Position numbers and translations under genes: made by a program. Source: Paenibacillus sp. FSL H3-0469 (GTDB taxonomy: Bacteria > Bacillota > Bacilli > Paenibacillales > Paenibacillaceae). Taken from it: a stretch of 64,000 nucleotides of DNA. The notes under the pieces are model-generated. The model was given only the letters and a program-made list of their open reading frames with translations, had not been told where the DNA came from and searched no databases. Each line of letters opens with the position of its first letter. The stretch's first letter is position 1. Of the stretch, positions 16,466-25,196 are shown piece by piece. Where the stretch lies: assembly GCF_038051945.1 (NCBI RefSeq), contig NZ_CP150302.1:1488001-1552000 (forward strand), written 5' to 3'.

Positions 16466-17278
16466 CTATGTCCGGCGCATATATGCACGCACGGTAATCG
16501 GAGCGAAGACCGCCACAATCACAGCGGCTCCGATCAGGGAGTAGACCAGATCACTGCCTACCGTTCCATGGTTGACCAGTTCACGGACAGCAGTGACCAG
16601 ATGCGAGATCGGATTGTTATTCACGAACCACTGAAGCCATTTCGGCATCGTTTCAACCGGCACGAAGGCATTCGAGAGGAAGGTTAGCGGGAATAACACG
16701 ATCATTGAAATCCCCTGTACACTGGAAGCCGTGCGGGCGATCACACCGAAAAAGGCAAAGATCCAGCTGATGGCCCAGGAGCAGCCGATGACCAGAACCG
16801 CCGCCAGGGCAACCCCGCCGATGCCGCCTTCCGGCCGCAAGCCCATGATGTAGCCCATTACGAAGGTGAGTACCGTAGCAATCGTGTAGCGTATAGTATC
16901 TGCTAACAGTGCTCCTGCGAGAGGGGCAATCCGGGCAATCGGCAGCGATTTGAAGCGGTCGAACACCCCTTTCTCCATGTCCTCCCGCAGCTGGACACCG
17001 GTGACGACAGAGGTCGTGATTACGGTCTGCACCAAGATTCCCGGAATGATTACCGGCAGATAACTTGCCACATCACCGGCAATCGCCCCGCCGAAGATAT
17101 ATGTGAACATCAAGGTGAATATAATCGGCTGAAACGTGACGTCAAACAATTGCTCCGGTGTACGCCGGATCTTGAGCAATCCTCTGTAGGCCATCGTTAA
17201 GGAATTACGTACCACTTGGCCGAAGCTGGTATGGTTTTTTAAATTACGGTCTACACCCGGCTTGATTAAAGTACTCAT
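16466..17278 (-). CDS. ABC-2 type multidrug export permease (DrrB-like)
   Basis: 270 residues, six predicted membrane helices in the ABC-2 layout, with the pattern of daunorubicin-resistance permeases: N-terminal RNSLTMAYRGLLKIRRTPEQ, FMFTYIFGGAIAGD-like first helix, the EDMEKGVFDRFKSLPIAR amphipathic signature, and FLSNAFVPVETMPKWLQWF before the last helix. It exports an unknown, probably hydrophobic, compound together with the ATPase upstream. Its ATG overlaps the ATPase stop (ATGA at 17275-17278), implying translational coupling. Confidence 0.9.
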   Translation of the reverse strand: MSTLIKPGVDRNLKNHTSFGQVVRNSLTMAYRGLLKIRRTPEQLFDVTFQPIIFTLMFTYIFGGAIAGDVASYLPVIIPGILVQTVITTSVVTGVQLREDMEKGVFDRFKSLPIARIAPLAGALLADTIRYTIATVLTFVMGYIMGLRPEGGIGGVALAAVLVIGCSWAISWIFAFFGVIARTASSVQGISMIVLFPLTFLSNAFVPVETMPKWLQWFVNNNPISHLVTAVRELVNHGTVGSDLVYSLIGAAVIVAVFAPITVRAYMRRT

Positions 17279-18294
17279 GCTAGTACCCCCTTCTTCTGTG
17301 CGCTATCCGTGACAAGCCCCGCATCTTCCTTGACGCCATGACCGGTTAAGGTCAAGAATACTTCATCCAGCGTTGGCTTCTGCACACTCATCTCAAGCAG
17401 CGGTATGTCTGCCTCGCGAAGGGCAATCAGCAGATCGGTTACCCGGTCCACGTTCCCCATCGGTGCGATAATTTTGGCTGCTTCTGCGGACAGGTTAGAG
17501 CGTACCTGAAGCACCTGCTCCACAATCTGCCGCGCCTTCAGCAACTGCTGCGGTTGGACCACCTTCAGGTGAAGCGAGGAGTTGCCAACCGAGCTCTTGA
17601 GTTCATCAACGGTTCCCTCTGCAACCACCTTACCGGTATCAATCACGGCAATCCGGTCCGCCAGTTGATCCGCTTCTTCAAGATATTGGGTCGTCAAGAG
17701 GACCGTTGATCCCGTATTCACCAGCCTGCGGATCGTCTCCCACATCTGATTGCGCGTCCGGGGATCAAGCCCTGTTGTCGGCTCATCCAGGAAGATAAGC
17801 GGCGGCTGCGCAATCAGACTGGCCGCCAGATCCAGCCGCCGGCGCATCCCTCCGGAGAAATTCTTCAGCGGGCGCTTCGCTGCTTCCGTCAAGCCGAATT
17901 CCTCCAGCAGGTCAGCGGCCTTGCTGCGCGACTCCGCACGTCCCAGACCATGCAGCCTGGAGAAGATCACCAGGTTCTCCGTTGCGCTAAGTGATTCATC
18001 CACCGATGCATATTGACCCGTCACTCCGATTAACTGACGCACGATCTGCGGTTCTTTTGCCACATCATGTCCGAAGATACGCGCCGAACCTGCGTCAGGC
18101 CGAAGGAGGGTAGCCAGCATGCGAATTACGGTTGTCTTCCCGGCGCCATTGGGACCCAGCACCCCATAGATCATTCCTGTGCCTACCTTGAGATCCACAC
18201 CATCCACGGCCCGGTTGCTCCCGTAGATTTTGACCAATCCCTGCGCTTCAATGGCATAGCTGCCGCCCTGCCCTGCTGCTTGTGTCTGCTTCAT
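17275..18294 (-). CDS. ABC exporter ATP-binding protein (DrrA-like)
   Basis: 339 residues; the nucleotide-binding domain spans about 14-245 with Walker A GPNGAGKT (47-54), signature NFSGGMRRRL and Walker B LIFLDEPTTGLD. The C-terminal ~90 residues (SVQKPTLDEVFLTLTGHG) are the DrrA-type extension. It should power export by the co-translated permease. AAGGAGG precedes the ATG. No dedicated regulator is adjacent, and the substrate is unknown. Confidence 0.92.
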   Translation of the reverse strand: MKQTQAAGQGGSYAIEAQGLVKIYGSNRAVDGVDLKVGTGMIYGVLGPNGAGKTTVIRMLATLLRPDAGSARIFGHDVAKEPQIVRQLIGVTGQYASVDESLSATENLVIFSRLHGLGRAESRSKAADLLEEFGLTEAAKRPLKNFSGGMRRRLDLAASLIAQPPLIFLDEPTTGLDPRTRNQMWETIRRLVNTGSTVLLTTQYLEEADQLADRIAVIDTGKVVAEGTVDELKSSVGNSSLHLKVVQPQQLLKARQIVEQVLQVRSNLSAEAAKIIAPMGNVDRVTDLLIALREADIPLLEMSVQKPTLDEVFLTLTGHGVKEDAGLVTDSAQKKGVLA

Positions 18295-18405
18295 GTTTTA
18301 TTCCTCCTTGATTGCTTAATCTATAAGGATAGTAACCGGCATATGTAAACTGAATTTAAACCTCCTTCTACTCTATCCGGTTGCTGTTTCCACTATCCCA
18401 TTAAA

Positions 18406-18433
18406 GCAAAAATCCGATCCCTTGGGATCGGAC
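18406..18433 (-). terminator. Terminator of the lipoprotein gene
   Basis: A perfect stem TCCGATCCC/GGGATCGGA with a 2-nt loop (18413-18432) is followed on the minus strand by TTTTTGC. It lies 44 nt beyond the stop at 18477. Confidence 0.85.
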
Positions 18434-18476
18434 TTGCGGAGTACGCTTGCAGGCGTACCTCTATATGCAGTTCTCC

Positions 18477-19013
18477 TTAGTCATAGCCGCCGTCAGCCTC
18501 GGGCAATGCCTGGTACTCTTCTTTAACGGCTACGATCTCCGCGATGAAGGTCCGCAGCTCCAGCAGCTGCTCTGCATCTTCCGTAAGCTCACAGTTCTCG
18601 CCGGACCAGGACCAATTTCGCGTGAACCCGTTCACTGTGATCCTCCAGCTGTCTTCCTCATAAGGGACTACCGCGCAGCTCTGCTTAAGGGGCACAAGCT
18701 CCAGCTTCCCCATGATACGGATGTCTCTCATCCGCTCATAGATGCTGCGCATTTCATCTTCGGTCAGCGTAATATCCGCTGTGGCTGTTCCGTTCATGAT
18801 CAGATCTTTTACCACGGTATTGTGATACGTATTGATCTCATTCTTAGTGACCTCCCCATACCCGTACCGGACGAGAAAATCGAAATCCGCAGGCATCTCT
18901 TCAGGCATCTCTCCCAATAGCTCCGGCTGCTCAGGGTTAGGTTGAGTATCCTTATTCGTGTTACAGCCAGCTAGGAGCAGTACGGCCAGCAGCAAGTAAT
19001 ATATGGGCCTCAA
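18477..19013 (-). CDS. Lipoprotein of unknown function
   Basis: 178 residues beginning with a lipoprotein signal (RPIYYLLLAVLLLAGC); the lipobox LLAGC puts the lipid-modified Cys near residue 17. The mature domain is acidic and has alternating strands. No family is recognised. The TTG at 19013 is chosen because GGAGG is 8 nt upstream; the longer upstream ATG would place a basic segment before the signal peptide and overlap the APH gene. It starts 16 nt after the APH stop, so both may share a transcript. Confidence 0.72.
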   Translation of the reverse strand: MRPIYYLLLAVLLLAGCNTNKDTQPNPEQPELLGEMPEEMPADFDFLVRYGYGEVTKNEINTYHNTVVKDLIMNGTATADITLTEDEMRSIYERMRDIRIMGKLELVPLKQSCAVVPYEEDSWRITVNGFTRNWSWSGENCELTEDAEQLLELRTFIAEIVAVKEEYQALPEADGGYD

Positions 19014-19029
19014 GTTGGTCACCTCCACC

Positions 19030-19944
19030 CTAATCCGACAGTGCCCGCATGATGTTGGATTTCGCCTCTGCCGCAATCGCTTCATTCCCGTCATCGACCG
19101 CTTGCATGAAGATCAGCATGGGGATGTATACCGCGATCAGCCGCGCCAGCAGCTTCGTGTCCTCGTCCGCACCTCCGTACGTTTCGAAAAACACGCCGCG
19201 GGCGTAAGGTGGTAAAAAGCTATACGCAACGCTCAAATCGCAAGCCGGATGGCCTACGCTCAGATCACCCCAATCAATGATGCCGGAGACGATCCCGTTC
19301 TCATTCACAAGCATATTTTTGAAATGAAGATCGCCATGCAGCAGTACATTTACCTCCTCCACACGGTCCTGTTGCAGCCTGCTGATATACGCTTCGATCA
19401 TACCCGACTCCGCCGGCGATAAGTGTTCAACCAACTTCGATAGAAAACCTTCCATTTTCACTTTGCGCGATGCGATGTCCGTCAGGCTTCGATGATCTTG
19501 CTGAACTCCGCACTTCAGCGCCGTCTCCACCGGAAACTCATGCAATCTCCGCAGAAATTCCGCCAGCGTCTCTGCCGATAACGCCCGGCGTTCGTCCGTC
19601 AACCCAATTGGGAAATCTCCTGGCACGTGGGCATAGCCAAGAAATGGCGCCGGGTATTCGTCACTTGCTTCCCCATAAAACAACGGTTTCGGATAAGGGA
19701 TGGTCAAATAAGCCTCCAGCTTCGGCAGCAGCTTCCCTTCCATACGAATCGCGCCAACGGCAAACGTCCTTCTTGGAAACCGGAACACGTACTCCTCACC
19801 GATGAGAAAAACCGTATTGTCCCAGCCCCACCCTAGTCGCTTCACTTGCTTTGAGGACAGCTGCGGGAATTGTCTGCCGATCAGCGTCCGCGCCTGCTCT
19901 TCGCTAACCTCCCACTCCGCATCCCATACATTCGTTCCTCCCAT
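19030..19944 (-). CDS. APH-family phosphotransferase (aminoglycoside-type kinase fold)
   Basis: 304 residues. The kinase-like Brenner loop is LLHGDLHFKN with catalytic D205 and N210, followed by IIDWGD with metal-binding D224. The N lobe has VFRFPRR containing the probable ATP-binding Lys/Arg region, and GYAHVPGD as hinge. This is the APH(3'')/HSK2 fold, which phosphorylates aminoglycosides, macrolides or metabolites; the GWGWDNTVFLIGEEYVFRFP start is typical of the environmental APH group, not a known clinical enzyme. AGGAGG is 10 nt before the ATG. It lies next to other resistance-type genes. Confidence 0.87.
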   Translation of the reverse strand: MGGTNVWDAEWEVSEEQARTLIGRQFPQLSSKQVKRLGWGWDNTVFLIGEEYVFRFPRRTFAVGAIRMEGKLLPKLEAYLTIPYPKPLFYGEASDEYPAPFLGYAHVPGDFPIGLTDERRALSAETLAEFLRRLHEFPVETALKCGVQQDHRSLTDIASRKVKMEGFLSKLVEHLSPAESGMIEAYISRLQQDRVEEVNVLLHGDLHFKNMLVNENGIVSGIIDWGDLSVGHPACDLSVAYSFLPPYARGVFFETYGGADEDTKLLARLIAVYIPMLIFMQAVDDGNEAIAAEAKSNIMRALSD

Positions 19945-19966
19945 GAATTGTCTGCCTCCTTGTTCC

Positions 19967-20809
19967 TTAGGTAGTATAGTTGTAGGTGGCTAAATATTTC
20001 GCAATGACTTCTTTACTCTCATGCCACCACAGAATAGGAACTTCGCCTACCTTCACCAGCCCTAACTTAGCGGCCAGATGATTGGAGCCAGTATTGCCGG
20101 TATCGCAATCCCAATACGTTGTCAGCTGCCGCTGACGGCCAAGCGCTATGAATTCTTGACACAAGCTGAACGCCAACCCTTGATTCCGGTATTCCTTGTG
20201 CGTGATGATATCCGGTTCAATATAGCCGCCGCCTACATAAAAAGTGTTACAAGCGCTTACAAACCCGTTCTCGTTCAAATAACAATAACCAAAGGCCTTG
20301 TCCAGATACGTCTCAGCAGAAGTCCACAGTAACCGGTAACTATCGTCCATCTCCCGAATGTAGCGTTCAAACAATTGCTCATCGATTCTAGTTAAAACAA
20401 ATTCTCCAGCGTCTTCCTGGATATCAGCAGGAGCTTTAGCGTTGCTGTTCATCTTATAATGTGTTCTACTGAGCTCTACTGTGTTGTCTTTCAACGGTTC
20501 TTTCAGCAGCGCAAGCCATTGATTCGAGGAGAAGTACAAATCATAGAAATTCGCGTGATTGGCCGGATTAGCTAAGAAATCAAGCAGGCTTCGATTGAAC
20601 TGCTCATCATCTTCCTGCCCGAACAGATAATATTTTCCGCCTCGGCTTGTGACAAGCCCGGCAGTCGGCTGTTCTAGCTTATTCACATATATTTTGCCTG
20701 GCTGATTAAGATCTAGAACCCCATGAACAAATACAAAGATGAATTCTCCTTCTCTATGCGCTAGAAGATGCTTGATTCTACTATACTCACTAGATTGTAA
20801 TTCAATCAT
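19967..20809 (-). CDS. GNAT acetyltransferase, ZmaR-like
   Basis: 280 residues. The C-terminal half is a GNAT domain (FVSACNTFYVGGGYIEPDII, HKEYRNQGLAFSLCQEFIAL, YWDCDTGNTGSNHLAAKLG) in the GNAT_acetyltran group that includes the zwittermicin A resistance protein ZmaR. The N-terminal half (about 1-130) is the group's non-catalytic domain, with repeated short strands (FVFVHGVLDLNQPGKIYVN). Acetylation of an aminopolyol antibiotic is possible by homology, but most members have unknown targets. It precedes the APH-family gene on the same strand by 22 nt. Confidence 0.82.
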   Translation of the reverse strand: MIELQSSEYSRIKHLLAHREGEFIFVFVHGVLDLNQPGKIYVNKLEQPTAGLVTSRGGKYYLFGQEDDEQFNRSLLDFLANPANHANFYDLYFSSNQWLALLKEPLKDNTVELSRTHYKMNSNAKAPADIQEDAGEFVLTRIDEQLFERYIREMDDSYRLLWTSAETYLDKAFGYCYLNENGFVSACNTFYVGGGYIEPDIITHKEYRNQGLAFSLCQEFIALGRQRQLTTYWDCDTGNTGSNHLAAKLGLVKVGEVPILWWHESKEVIAKYLATYNYTT

Positions 20810-20870
20810 TCTAATCCTTCCTCTCAGCTAATTACCTGTTATGTATATCTGCCCTCCTGCCCTTTTCCGG

Positions 20871-20905
20871 AAAAAAAGCCGGGGCCACAGTCACCTGTGT
20901 CCGCC
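20871..20905 (-). terminator. Terminator of the DUF2314/DUF2185 gene
   Basis: On the minus strand a stem around CACAG-GTGA-CTGTG with GC-rich flanks is followed directly by TTTTTTT (A-run 20871-20877). It lies 18 nt past the stop at 20923. Confidence 0.75.
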
Positions 20906-20922
20906 AGCCCAGTATATCATGC

Positions 20923-21543
20923 TTACCGCCAGTTCTTCACCTCTACCCAAGCGGCGTCCGGCCCGCTCCGTTCAAACGCTGTACCCACAGCACCTTTAAA
21001 AGGCTCCAGCAGGCTCGGGTCCCGGTCAATTAGATCATATACATTCATGATGGCCGTATTCTTCGGGTCGCTCAGATAAGCGTTATCTTCTTCTCCGGTG
21101 AACAGCCGCCAGCCGCTGTCTTCTTCACGGGTAGCGGCCTCCCGGTACATCCAGCGCACACTGCTGCCTGGCGTCAAGCATTGCCTGGTGACCATAGCCG
21201 CCTTCTCACCGGCTTCAACCCAGGCGGGGTCCCCTTTTCGAAGGATCGTCTGCGCAATATGTCTTGGCTCGAATTCCACCGAATCTCCCACCCGCAACGA
21301 CTGGATAACCCCGGGTACATTAGTCAAAAGGCCGGTGTACCGTCCGGTAACCGGATCTTGCCCGGTAATCTCCACCCACATCCGTTCAGCCCGCGGCTGC
21401 CCTTCGGCCGGGTTCGTCAGCATGAAATGCAGCCGCACCATTCTCCCCGTACCCTGTGACTCCCGCTCCTGTCTGGAGGGAACATAAAACGATTCCGGAT
21501 GCAACCTGCTCGTCTCTTCCACATCTTCCAAAGTCCATTCCAT
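20923..21543 (-). CDS. DUF2314-DUF2185 two-domain protein (Imm33-like C-terminal domain)
   Basis: 206 residues, cytosolic. The N-terminal ~100 residues match DUF2314: MWVEITGQDPVTGRYTGLLT then VIQSLRVGDSVEFEPRHI. The C-terminal ~95 residues match DUF2185/Imm33: VTRQCLTPGSSVRWMYREA, EEDSGWRLFTGEEDNAYL and FKGAVGTAFER. The latter family occurs among predicted toxin-immunity proteins and elsewhere. No partner toxin is encoded nearby, so immunity is not supported by context. TAGGAGGCG is 6 nt before the ATG. The gene has its own terminator. Confidence 0.82.
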   Translation of the reverse strand: MEWTLEDVEETSRLHPESFYVPSRQERESQGTGRMVRLHFMLTNPAEGQPRAERMWVEITGQDPVTGRYTGLLTNVPGVIQSLRVGDSVEFEPRHIAQTILRKGDPAWVEAGEKAAMVTRQCLTPGSSVRWMYREAATREEDSGWRLFTGEEDNAYLSDPKNTAIMNVYDLIDRDPSLLEPFKGAVGTAFERSGPDAAWVEVKNWR

Positions 21544-21650
21544 GAAGTACGCCTCCTAGTCAGTTATGCTAGACAACCATTACCCGATTATTGGAGGCAC
21601 TATTCATTCTGACAGGAAGACCCATCCGCTCCGGTTAGATACGTGCACCA

Positions 21651-22532
21651 TTAAGGTCGCTTAACTTCCCGCACCGGAATCCATATTTCACTTTTAAAAG
21701 TTGGCGAGCCGGTATCCTTGCCTTCATTCCACAGAAGCTCCGGCCCCTCGACCTGCTCGTAATTGGAAGAAGGGAACCATTCGGAGTAGATCCGGCCCCA
21801 GATATTCTGAAGTGTGTCCGGGAATGGCCCCACTGCTTCAAATACAGCCCACGTAGACACAGGAACCTCAAGCTTGGCGTAGGATGGCGGAGCTTCCAGA
21901 GTGGTGGCAACACCAATATAATGATCCAGCTCCCCGCGTTCCTCCATCCGTCCTTCCGAGAAATTCACCGATGCGCTGATCATTCCCGCCGGAATGATAT
22001 TCGACAGCCCCTTCAGCTCATCGATCATCTCCATATTCAAACTCTGCCACATGGCGGCGATCTCCGGGTTCACTCCACTGAACTGGATAGCTACACGTTT
22101 CTTGAGTCCAACGATCCGAAAAGCCTCTTTCTCCTCAATGCGGTAATTCATTTCACTGCCTCCTCTGATAGTTAACTGAAAAGTCATTCGAGGAAAGGCC
22201 TTCAGGGGTGTCCCTGCCGTTCTTGCTTCTGAAGGCGTTACGCCGTGAAGCTGCTGAAAGGCTTTTGTGAATGCATCCGGCGAAGTGTATCCATACTCCA
22301 GGGCAACATCAATAATCCGGTGCTGGCTCCCCTGCAGCTTGAAGGCAGCCAGTGTAAGACGTCTGCGGCGGATATATTCGGAGAGCGGGATACCGGCCAG
22401 GAAGGAGAACATCCGTGTAAAATGATACTCCGAGCATAACGCGTAGCCAGCAGCCACTTTTACATCGATCTCGTCATCCAGGTGCTCTTCAATGTAGAAG
22501 AGTGCAGCATTCATATCTTCCAGCAGGTTCAT
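21651..22532 (-). CDS. AraC-family regulator with GyrI-like effector-binding domain
   Basis: 293 residues: the N-terminal ~105 residues are the two-HTH AraC domain ([40 protein letters not shown]), followed by a ~155-residue GyrI/BmrR-type effector domain ([45 protein letters not shown]). Such regulators sense bulky or amphipathic small molecules, and often control detoxification. GGGAGG is 5 nt before the ATG. It lies downstream of the SMR pair in the same direction, so it could sense an SMR substrate; that is inference. Confidence 0.88.
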   Translation of the reverse strand: MNLLEDMNAALFYIEEHLDDEIDVKVAAGYALCSEYHFTRMFSFLAGIPLSEYIRRRRLTLAAFKLQGSQHRIIDVALEYGYTSPDAFTKAFQQLHGVTPSEARTAGTPLKAFPRMTFQLTIRGGSEMNYRIEEKEAFRIVGLKKRVAIQFSGVNPEIAAMWQSLNMEMIDELKGLSNIIPAGMISASVNFSEGRMEERGELDHYIGVATTLEAPPSYAKLEVPVSTWAVFEAVGPFPDTLQNIWGRIYSEWFPSSNYEQVEGPELLWNEGKDTGSPTFKSEIWIPVREVKRP

Positions 22533-22604
22533 CGTGTACCTCCCTTTCCTCCCCCTCAGATTAACAGCTGTGCCGGGGCAGCATCCGACAGTTCCTGCAC
22601 CATA

Positions 22605-22643
22605 TTAACGGCCTCCTGATCCGAGAATTAAAATCCGGTTCAT
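22605..22643 (-). pseudogene. 5' remnant of a P-loop kinase gene (FlaR/adenylate-kinase-like)
   Basis: AAGGAGA, 5 nt spacing and an ATG start the 12-codon reading MNRILILGSGGR then TAA. That sequence is the canonical beginning of small P-loop kinases of the DNA-topology-modulation (FlaR-like) family just before the GSGKS loop. The P-loop and everything after it are absent, so this is a truncated gene start. The call rests on a very short match. Confidence 0.4.
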
Positions 22644-22681
22644 AGGCTTCTCCTTGTGCATTTTGACATCGTAGTGATCCA

Positions 22682-22984
22682 TCAATCCAGGCCCAGATTG
22701 AAATCCTTCTCCATACGTCCGCTGACAGAGACTGCCCCTGGATCTTCCCCGCCGTGCCCCGGATCTACGACAACCTTATAGACCTTGCCCAGGTAGGGCT
22801 GGCTGCTGCTCTGCGGCTGATCCGATCTGGCAGCAGGTGCAGGGAGAGCAGCCCCCTCAGCCGGACCCGCACTGAGACTGGTATCGGCAATGTTCCCGCC
22901 TGATCCGCTGTCTGCCCCATTACTGCATGCTGCCAGTACCAGCAGGTTGAGCCATGCGGCAGCTATCAGGTACATTTTCCTCAT
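22682..22984 (-). pseudogene. Truncated N-acetylmuramoyl-L-alanine amidase (Amidase_3) lipoprotein
   Basis: The 100-residue reading begins with a lipoprotein signal (LLVLAAC, lipid Cys 20), a low-complexity Ala/Ser/Pro linker and then KVVVDPGHGGEDPGA with first zinc ligand H77 and the E92 region (MEKDFNLGL). The zinc-amidase domain normally continues for ~150 residues with another zinc His and a catalytic Glu; here a stop follows LGLD. It therefore cannot hydrolyse peptidoglycan. Its ATG overlaps the stop of the upstream SMR gene (ATGA), showing it was once a coupled gene. Confidence 0.78.
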
Positions 22985-23349
22985 TCGGGTAACTCCTTCC
23001 CGCTCACTTCAGAGGTGCTCTCCCGTCCGGCCTTATCCGGTGAATTCAGCAGCACCAGCCCCCCGATGATAATCAGCAGACTGATGCCGGTGAGCAGATT
23101 GAACGGATCATTCCAGATGAGGATGCCGATCAGCGCCGTCAGTGCTGTCCCCACGCCAGACCAGATGGCATAAGCCAGGCTCAGAGGGATGGTGCGAAGA
23201 CTAATCGATAAGCAGTAAAAAGCCAGGCCCATTCCAAGCACTACTCCGATCGACGGCAGCACACTGCTGAATCCATCGGAGAGCTTAAGCATAGTCGTAC
23301 CGAAGATTTCCGAAATAATAGCGATGCTTAGCGTGAAATAACCTCTCAT
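22981..23349 (-). CDS. SMR-family efflux subunit, second of a pair (EbrB/QacC-like)
   Basis: 122 residues with four membrane helices. The conserved membrane glutamate is in the first helix (IISEIFGTTMLK), and AYAIWSGVGTALTALIG in helix 3 is the small multidrug resistance signature. Unlike its partner it has a ~20-residue hydrophilic C-terminal tail (PDKAGRESTSEVSGKELPE). Such pairs form heterodimeric proton-coupled exporters of cationic drugs. It starts 2 nt after the partner's stop. Confidence 0.88.
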   Translation of the reverse strand: MRGYFTLSIAIISEIFGTTMLKLSDGFSSVLPSIGVVLGMGLAFYCLSISLRTIPLSLAYAIWSGVGTALTALIGILIWNDPFNLLTGISLLIIIGGLVLLNSPDKAGRESTSEVSGKELPE

Positions 23350-23351
23350 TT

Positions 23352-23675
23352 CTACACCCCCGTTGACAGCTTCAGCAGAACCACACCGCCGATGATGAGG
23401 ATTAAGCCTGCTATTTTCCGCACATTCAGACGCTCCTTATAGACCAGCACGCCAACCAATGCGGTTAACGCCGTTCCAACGCCGGACCAGATGGCATAAG
23501 CTGTCCCGAGAGGGATCTCCTTCAGCGCCAGCGACAGATTGAAGAACGCCAGGCCCATACCGGCGGCCACCGCAATGGAGGGAAGCAGCTTTTTGAACCC
23601 GTTCGATGCCTTCAGCATAGAGCTGCCGAAGACCTCGCTCACAATGGCTAACGCTAATAACACATAAGCATTCAA
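23352..23675 (-). CDS. SMR-family efflux subunit, first of a pair (EbrA/QacC-like)
   Basis: 107 residues, four helices, helix-1 glutamate in IVSEVFGSSMLK, helix-3 AYAIWSGVGTALTALVG. Both subunits keep the Qac-type TALTA region, which argues for drug-cation rather than guanidinium (Gdx) transport. Only 16 nt separate it from the upstream hydrolase stop, so there is no room for a guanidine riboswitch. It is the middle of a five-gene run starting at 25079. Confidence 0.88.
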   Translation of the reverse strand: MNAYVLLALAIVSEVFGSSMLKASNGFKKLLPSIAVAAGMGLAFFNLSLALKEIPLGTAYAIWSGVGTALTALVGVLVYKERLNVRKIAGLILIIGGVVLLKLSTGV

Positions 23676-23691
23676 TGGTTTGCCTCCTAAT

Positions 23692-24828
23692 TCATGACCC
23701 TGATAAAAGTCCCCGGATATAGCCGCTTAACTCCCCTGCTGTCTGCTGATGGGCAGGCAGCCCCGGATGGGTCCGCGCTCCTGCTGTCTCGCTGGTCGTA
23801 TTCGGCAGCTGGAACACCGACACGTTCTTGTCGCCCGTTGACCTCATGTATCCATCCACCGCACGGTAGATCGACGGCATCAGGGAGAGGCCGAGCATCC
23901 CATACACCCAGAGAAGATGCGCTCCGGGGTTATAGCTTCTCAGCTTCGCCAGGAACCTCGTGACTGCGGCCTCGAAGGCGGCCAGATCCTCCTCATGATA
24001 GCTTCCGTCTTCATTCAGCCGCTGCTTATAGATGCGCCCGGTGTCCTCCTCCAGCCACTCCGGGGAGTTGAACGCGCCGTCATCATTGGTGCCCAGGTTG
24101 ACTACCACCACATCCGGCTGCCAGGCAGCAAAATCATTCATCTTATGAGCCCCAAGCGCTTCATTACGGGGACCGGTCAGCAGACCACAGACCTGCTCGT
24201 AGATGTCAGGGATATTGCCCTTCGGATTATTATCCCAGCTGGAGAGCACGCCCCATCCGCTCTGTGAGATCACCCGGAATTCGGCCTGCACGGCCTCAGC
24301 AGTTAGCGCTGTATAGTTATGAACGCCGCTGAACCAGGCGGGAATCCAGTCCTCTTCACTTTTGGCACCAATGACACCCTCACCTGATGTGATACTGTCA
24401 CCGATGAACTCCAGCCGGTACGGCTTCGCTTCAACAGGCAGGAAGCTGCCGTCTGTGCGGACCGCATGGAACTGGAGATAGGCGCCTGGGTCGCCGCTCA
24501 TCGCCTGAACCTCTTTTACAATCCGGATATTCTTCACCCGCTCAGGGTTCATTCCTCTGAATATGCAGACCCATTGCCTTCCGGCATTCACCATCTGTCT
24601 GCTGACGGGAACGGAGTTGATCAATATACTGATCCAGGACTCGTGATGATCGTAACCAGACTCCACTTCAAGCCACAGCTCGGAGGCCCGGAGGTTCACC
24701 TCTATCGCACTGCCCGTCCAGAATAACGTCAGCGGGTTAAGCTCCCCGGTCGTTCTGCCGTGAATCTTCAGATGCTCTATCTCTGTCAAAGGTTGTACCT
24801 GTAACTGCAAATGAGAATTGCTGCTCAT
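23692..24828 (-). CDS. SGNH/GDSL hydrolase with N-terminal beta domain (acetylxylan-esterase-like)
   Basis: 378 residues. The C-terminal ~230 residues form an SGNH hydrolase: block I FIGDSITSGEGV (nucleophile Ser), NLGTND (block III oxyanion Asn) and block V THPGLPAHQQ (catalytic His). The N-terminal ~130 residues are a beta-jelly-roll similar to CE2 esterases. No signal peptide is seen, so it probably de-acetylates intracellular oligosaccharides. The ATG at 24828 has AGGAGGG 6 nt upstream and overlaps the stop of the preceding gene (ATGA). Confidence 0.86.
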   Translation of the reverse strand: MSSNSHLQLQVQPLTEIEHLKIHGRTTGELNPLTLFWTGSAIEVNLRASELWLEVESGYDHHESWISILINSVPVSRQMVNAGRQWVCIFRGMNPERVKNIRIVKEVQAMSGDPGAYLQFHAVRTDGSFLPVEAKPYRLEFIGDSITSGEGVIGAKSEEDWIPAWFSGVHNYTALTAEAVQAEFRVISQSGWGVLSSWDNNPKGNIPDIYEQVCGLLTGPRNEALGAHKMNDFAAWQPDVVVVNLGTNDDGAFNSPEWLEEDTGRIYKQRLNEDGSYHEEDLAAFEAAVTRFLAKLRSYNPGAHLLWVYGMLGLSLMPSIYRAVDGYMRSTGDKNVSVFQLPNTTSETAGARTHPGLPAHQQTAGELSGYIRGLLSGS

Positions 24829-25079
24829 TCTAATCCCTCCTGTTTGCTGGCAATCGAGAAGCTGCGGACCTTCATCCACTTCCCGCCTACCCATTCGTCA
24901 ACGGTGCCCTTCCGCGTTCTGACACAAAATTTATGCGAGGTGCCGCGGTCAAAGCCCGTTGCTTCATATAACAGGTCCTCGCCCTGCTGTCCCTTGAAGT
25001 ACACCTGCTTCAGGCCGAGTCTGTTCAATAGCTCCTGCTTCACACTGTCTGTATATTGGCGCGAGAATTCTTTTGTCAT
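24825..25079 (-). CDS. Small protein of unknown function
   Basis: 84 residues, mixed charged helix (TDSVKQELLNRLGLKQVYFK) and strands (DLLYEATGFDRGTSHKFCV); no signal or membrane helix. No family is recognised. Two adjacent ATGs (25082, 25079) follow AGGAGG; the second has the better 7-nt spacing. Its stop overlaps the start of the SGNH hydrolase gene, so the two are translationally coupled and the protein may serve the same pathway. Confidence 0.65.
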   Translation of the reverse strand: MTKEFSRQYTDSVKQELLNRLGLKQVYFKGQQGEDLLYEATGFDRGTSHKFCVRTRKGTVDEWVGGKWMKVRSFSIASKQEGLE

Positions 25080-25196
25080 CATTGTTCCTCCTGCTTCGTT
25101 TATCAACGGTTCAACTTCCCGGATGCTTCTTAGAGAATAACGTATATGCGGCGAACTTTCACCTTTATTTTTCACTAAACTGCCCTTAAATACCGG

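Noticed and set aside
22605-22643. Functional 12-residue peptide gene
   Set aside because: It ends exactly where a P-loop would begin, which fits a truncated kinase gene better.
23352-23700. Guanidine (ykkC) riboswitch before the SMR pair
   Set aside because: Only 16 nt separate the upstream hydrolase stop from the SMR start, too short for the aptamer, and no ykkC motif is seen.
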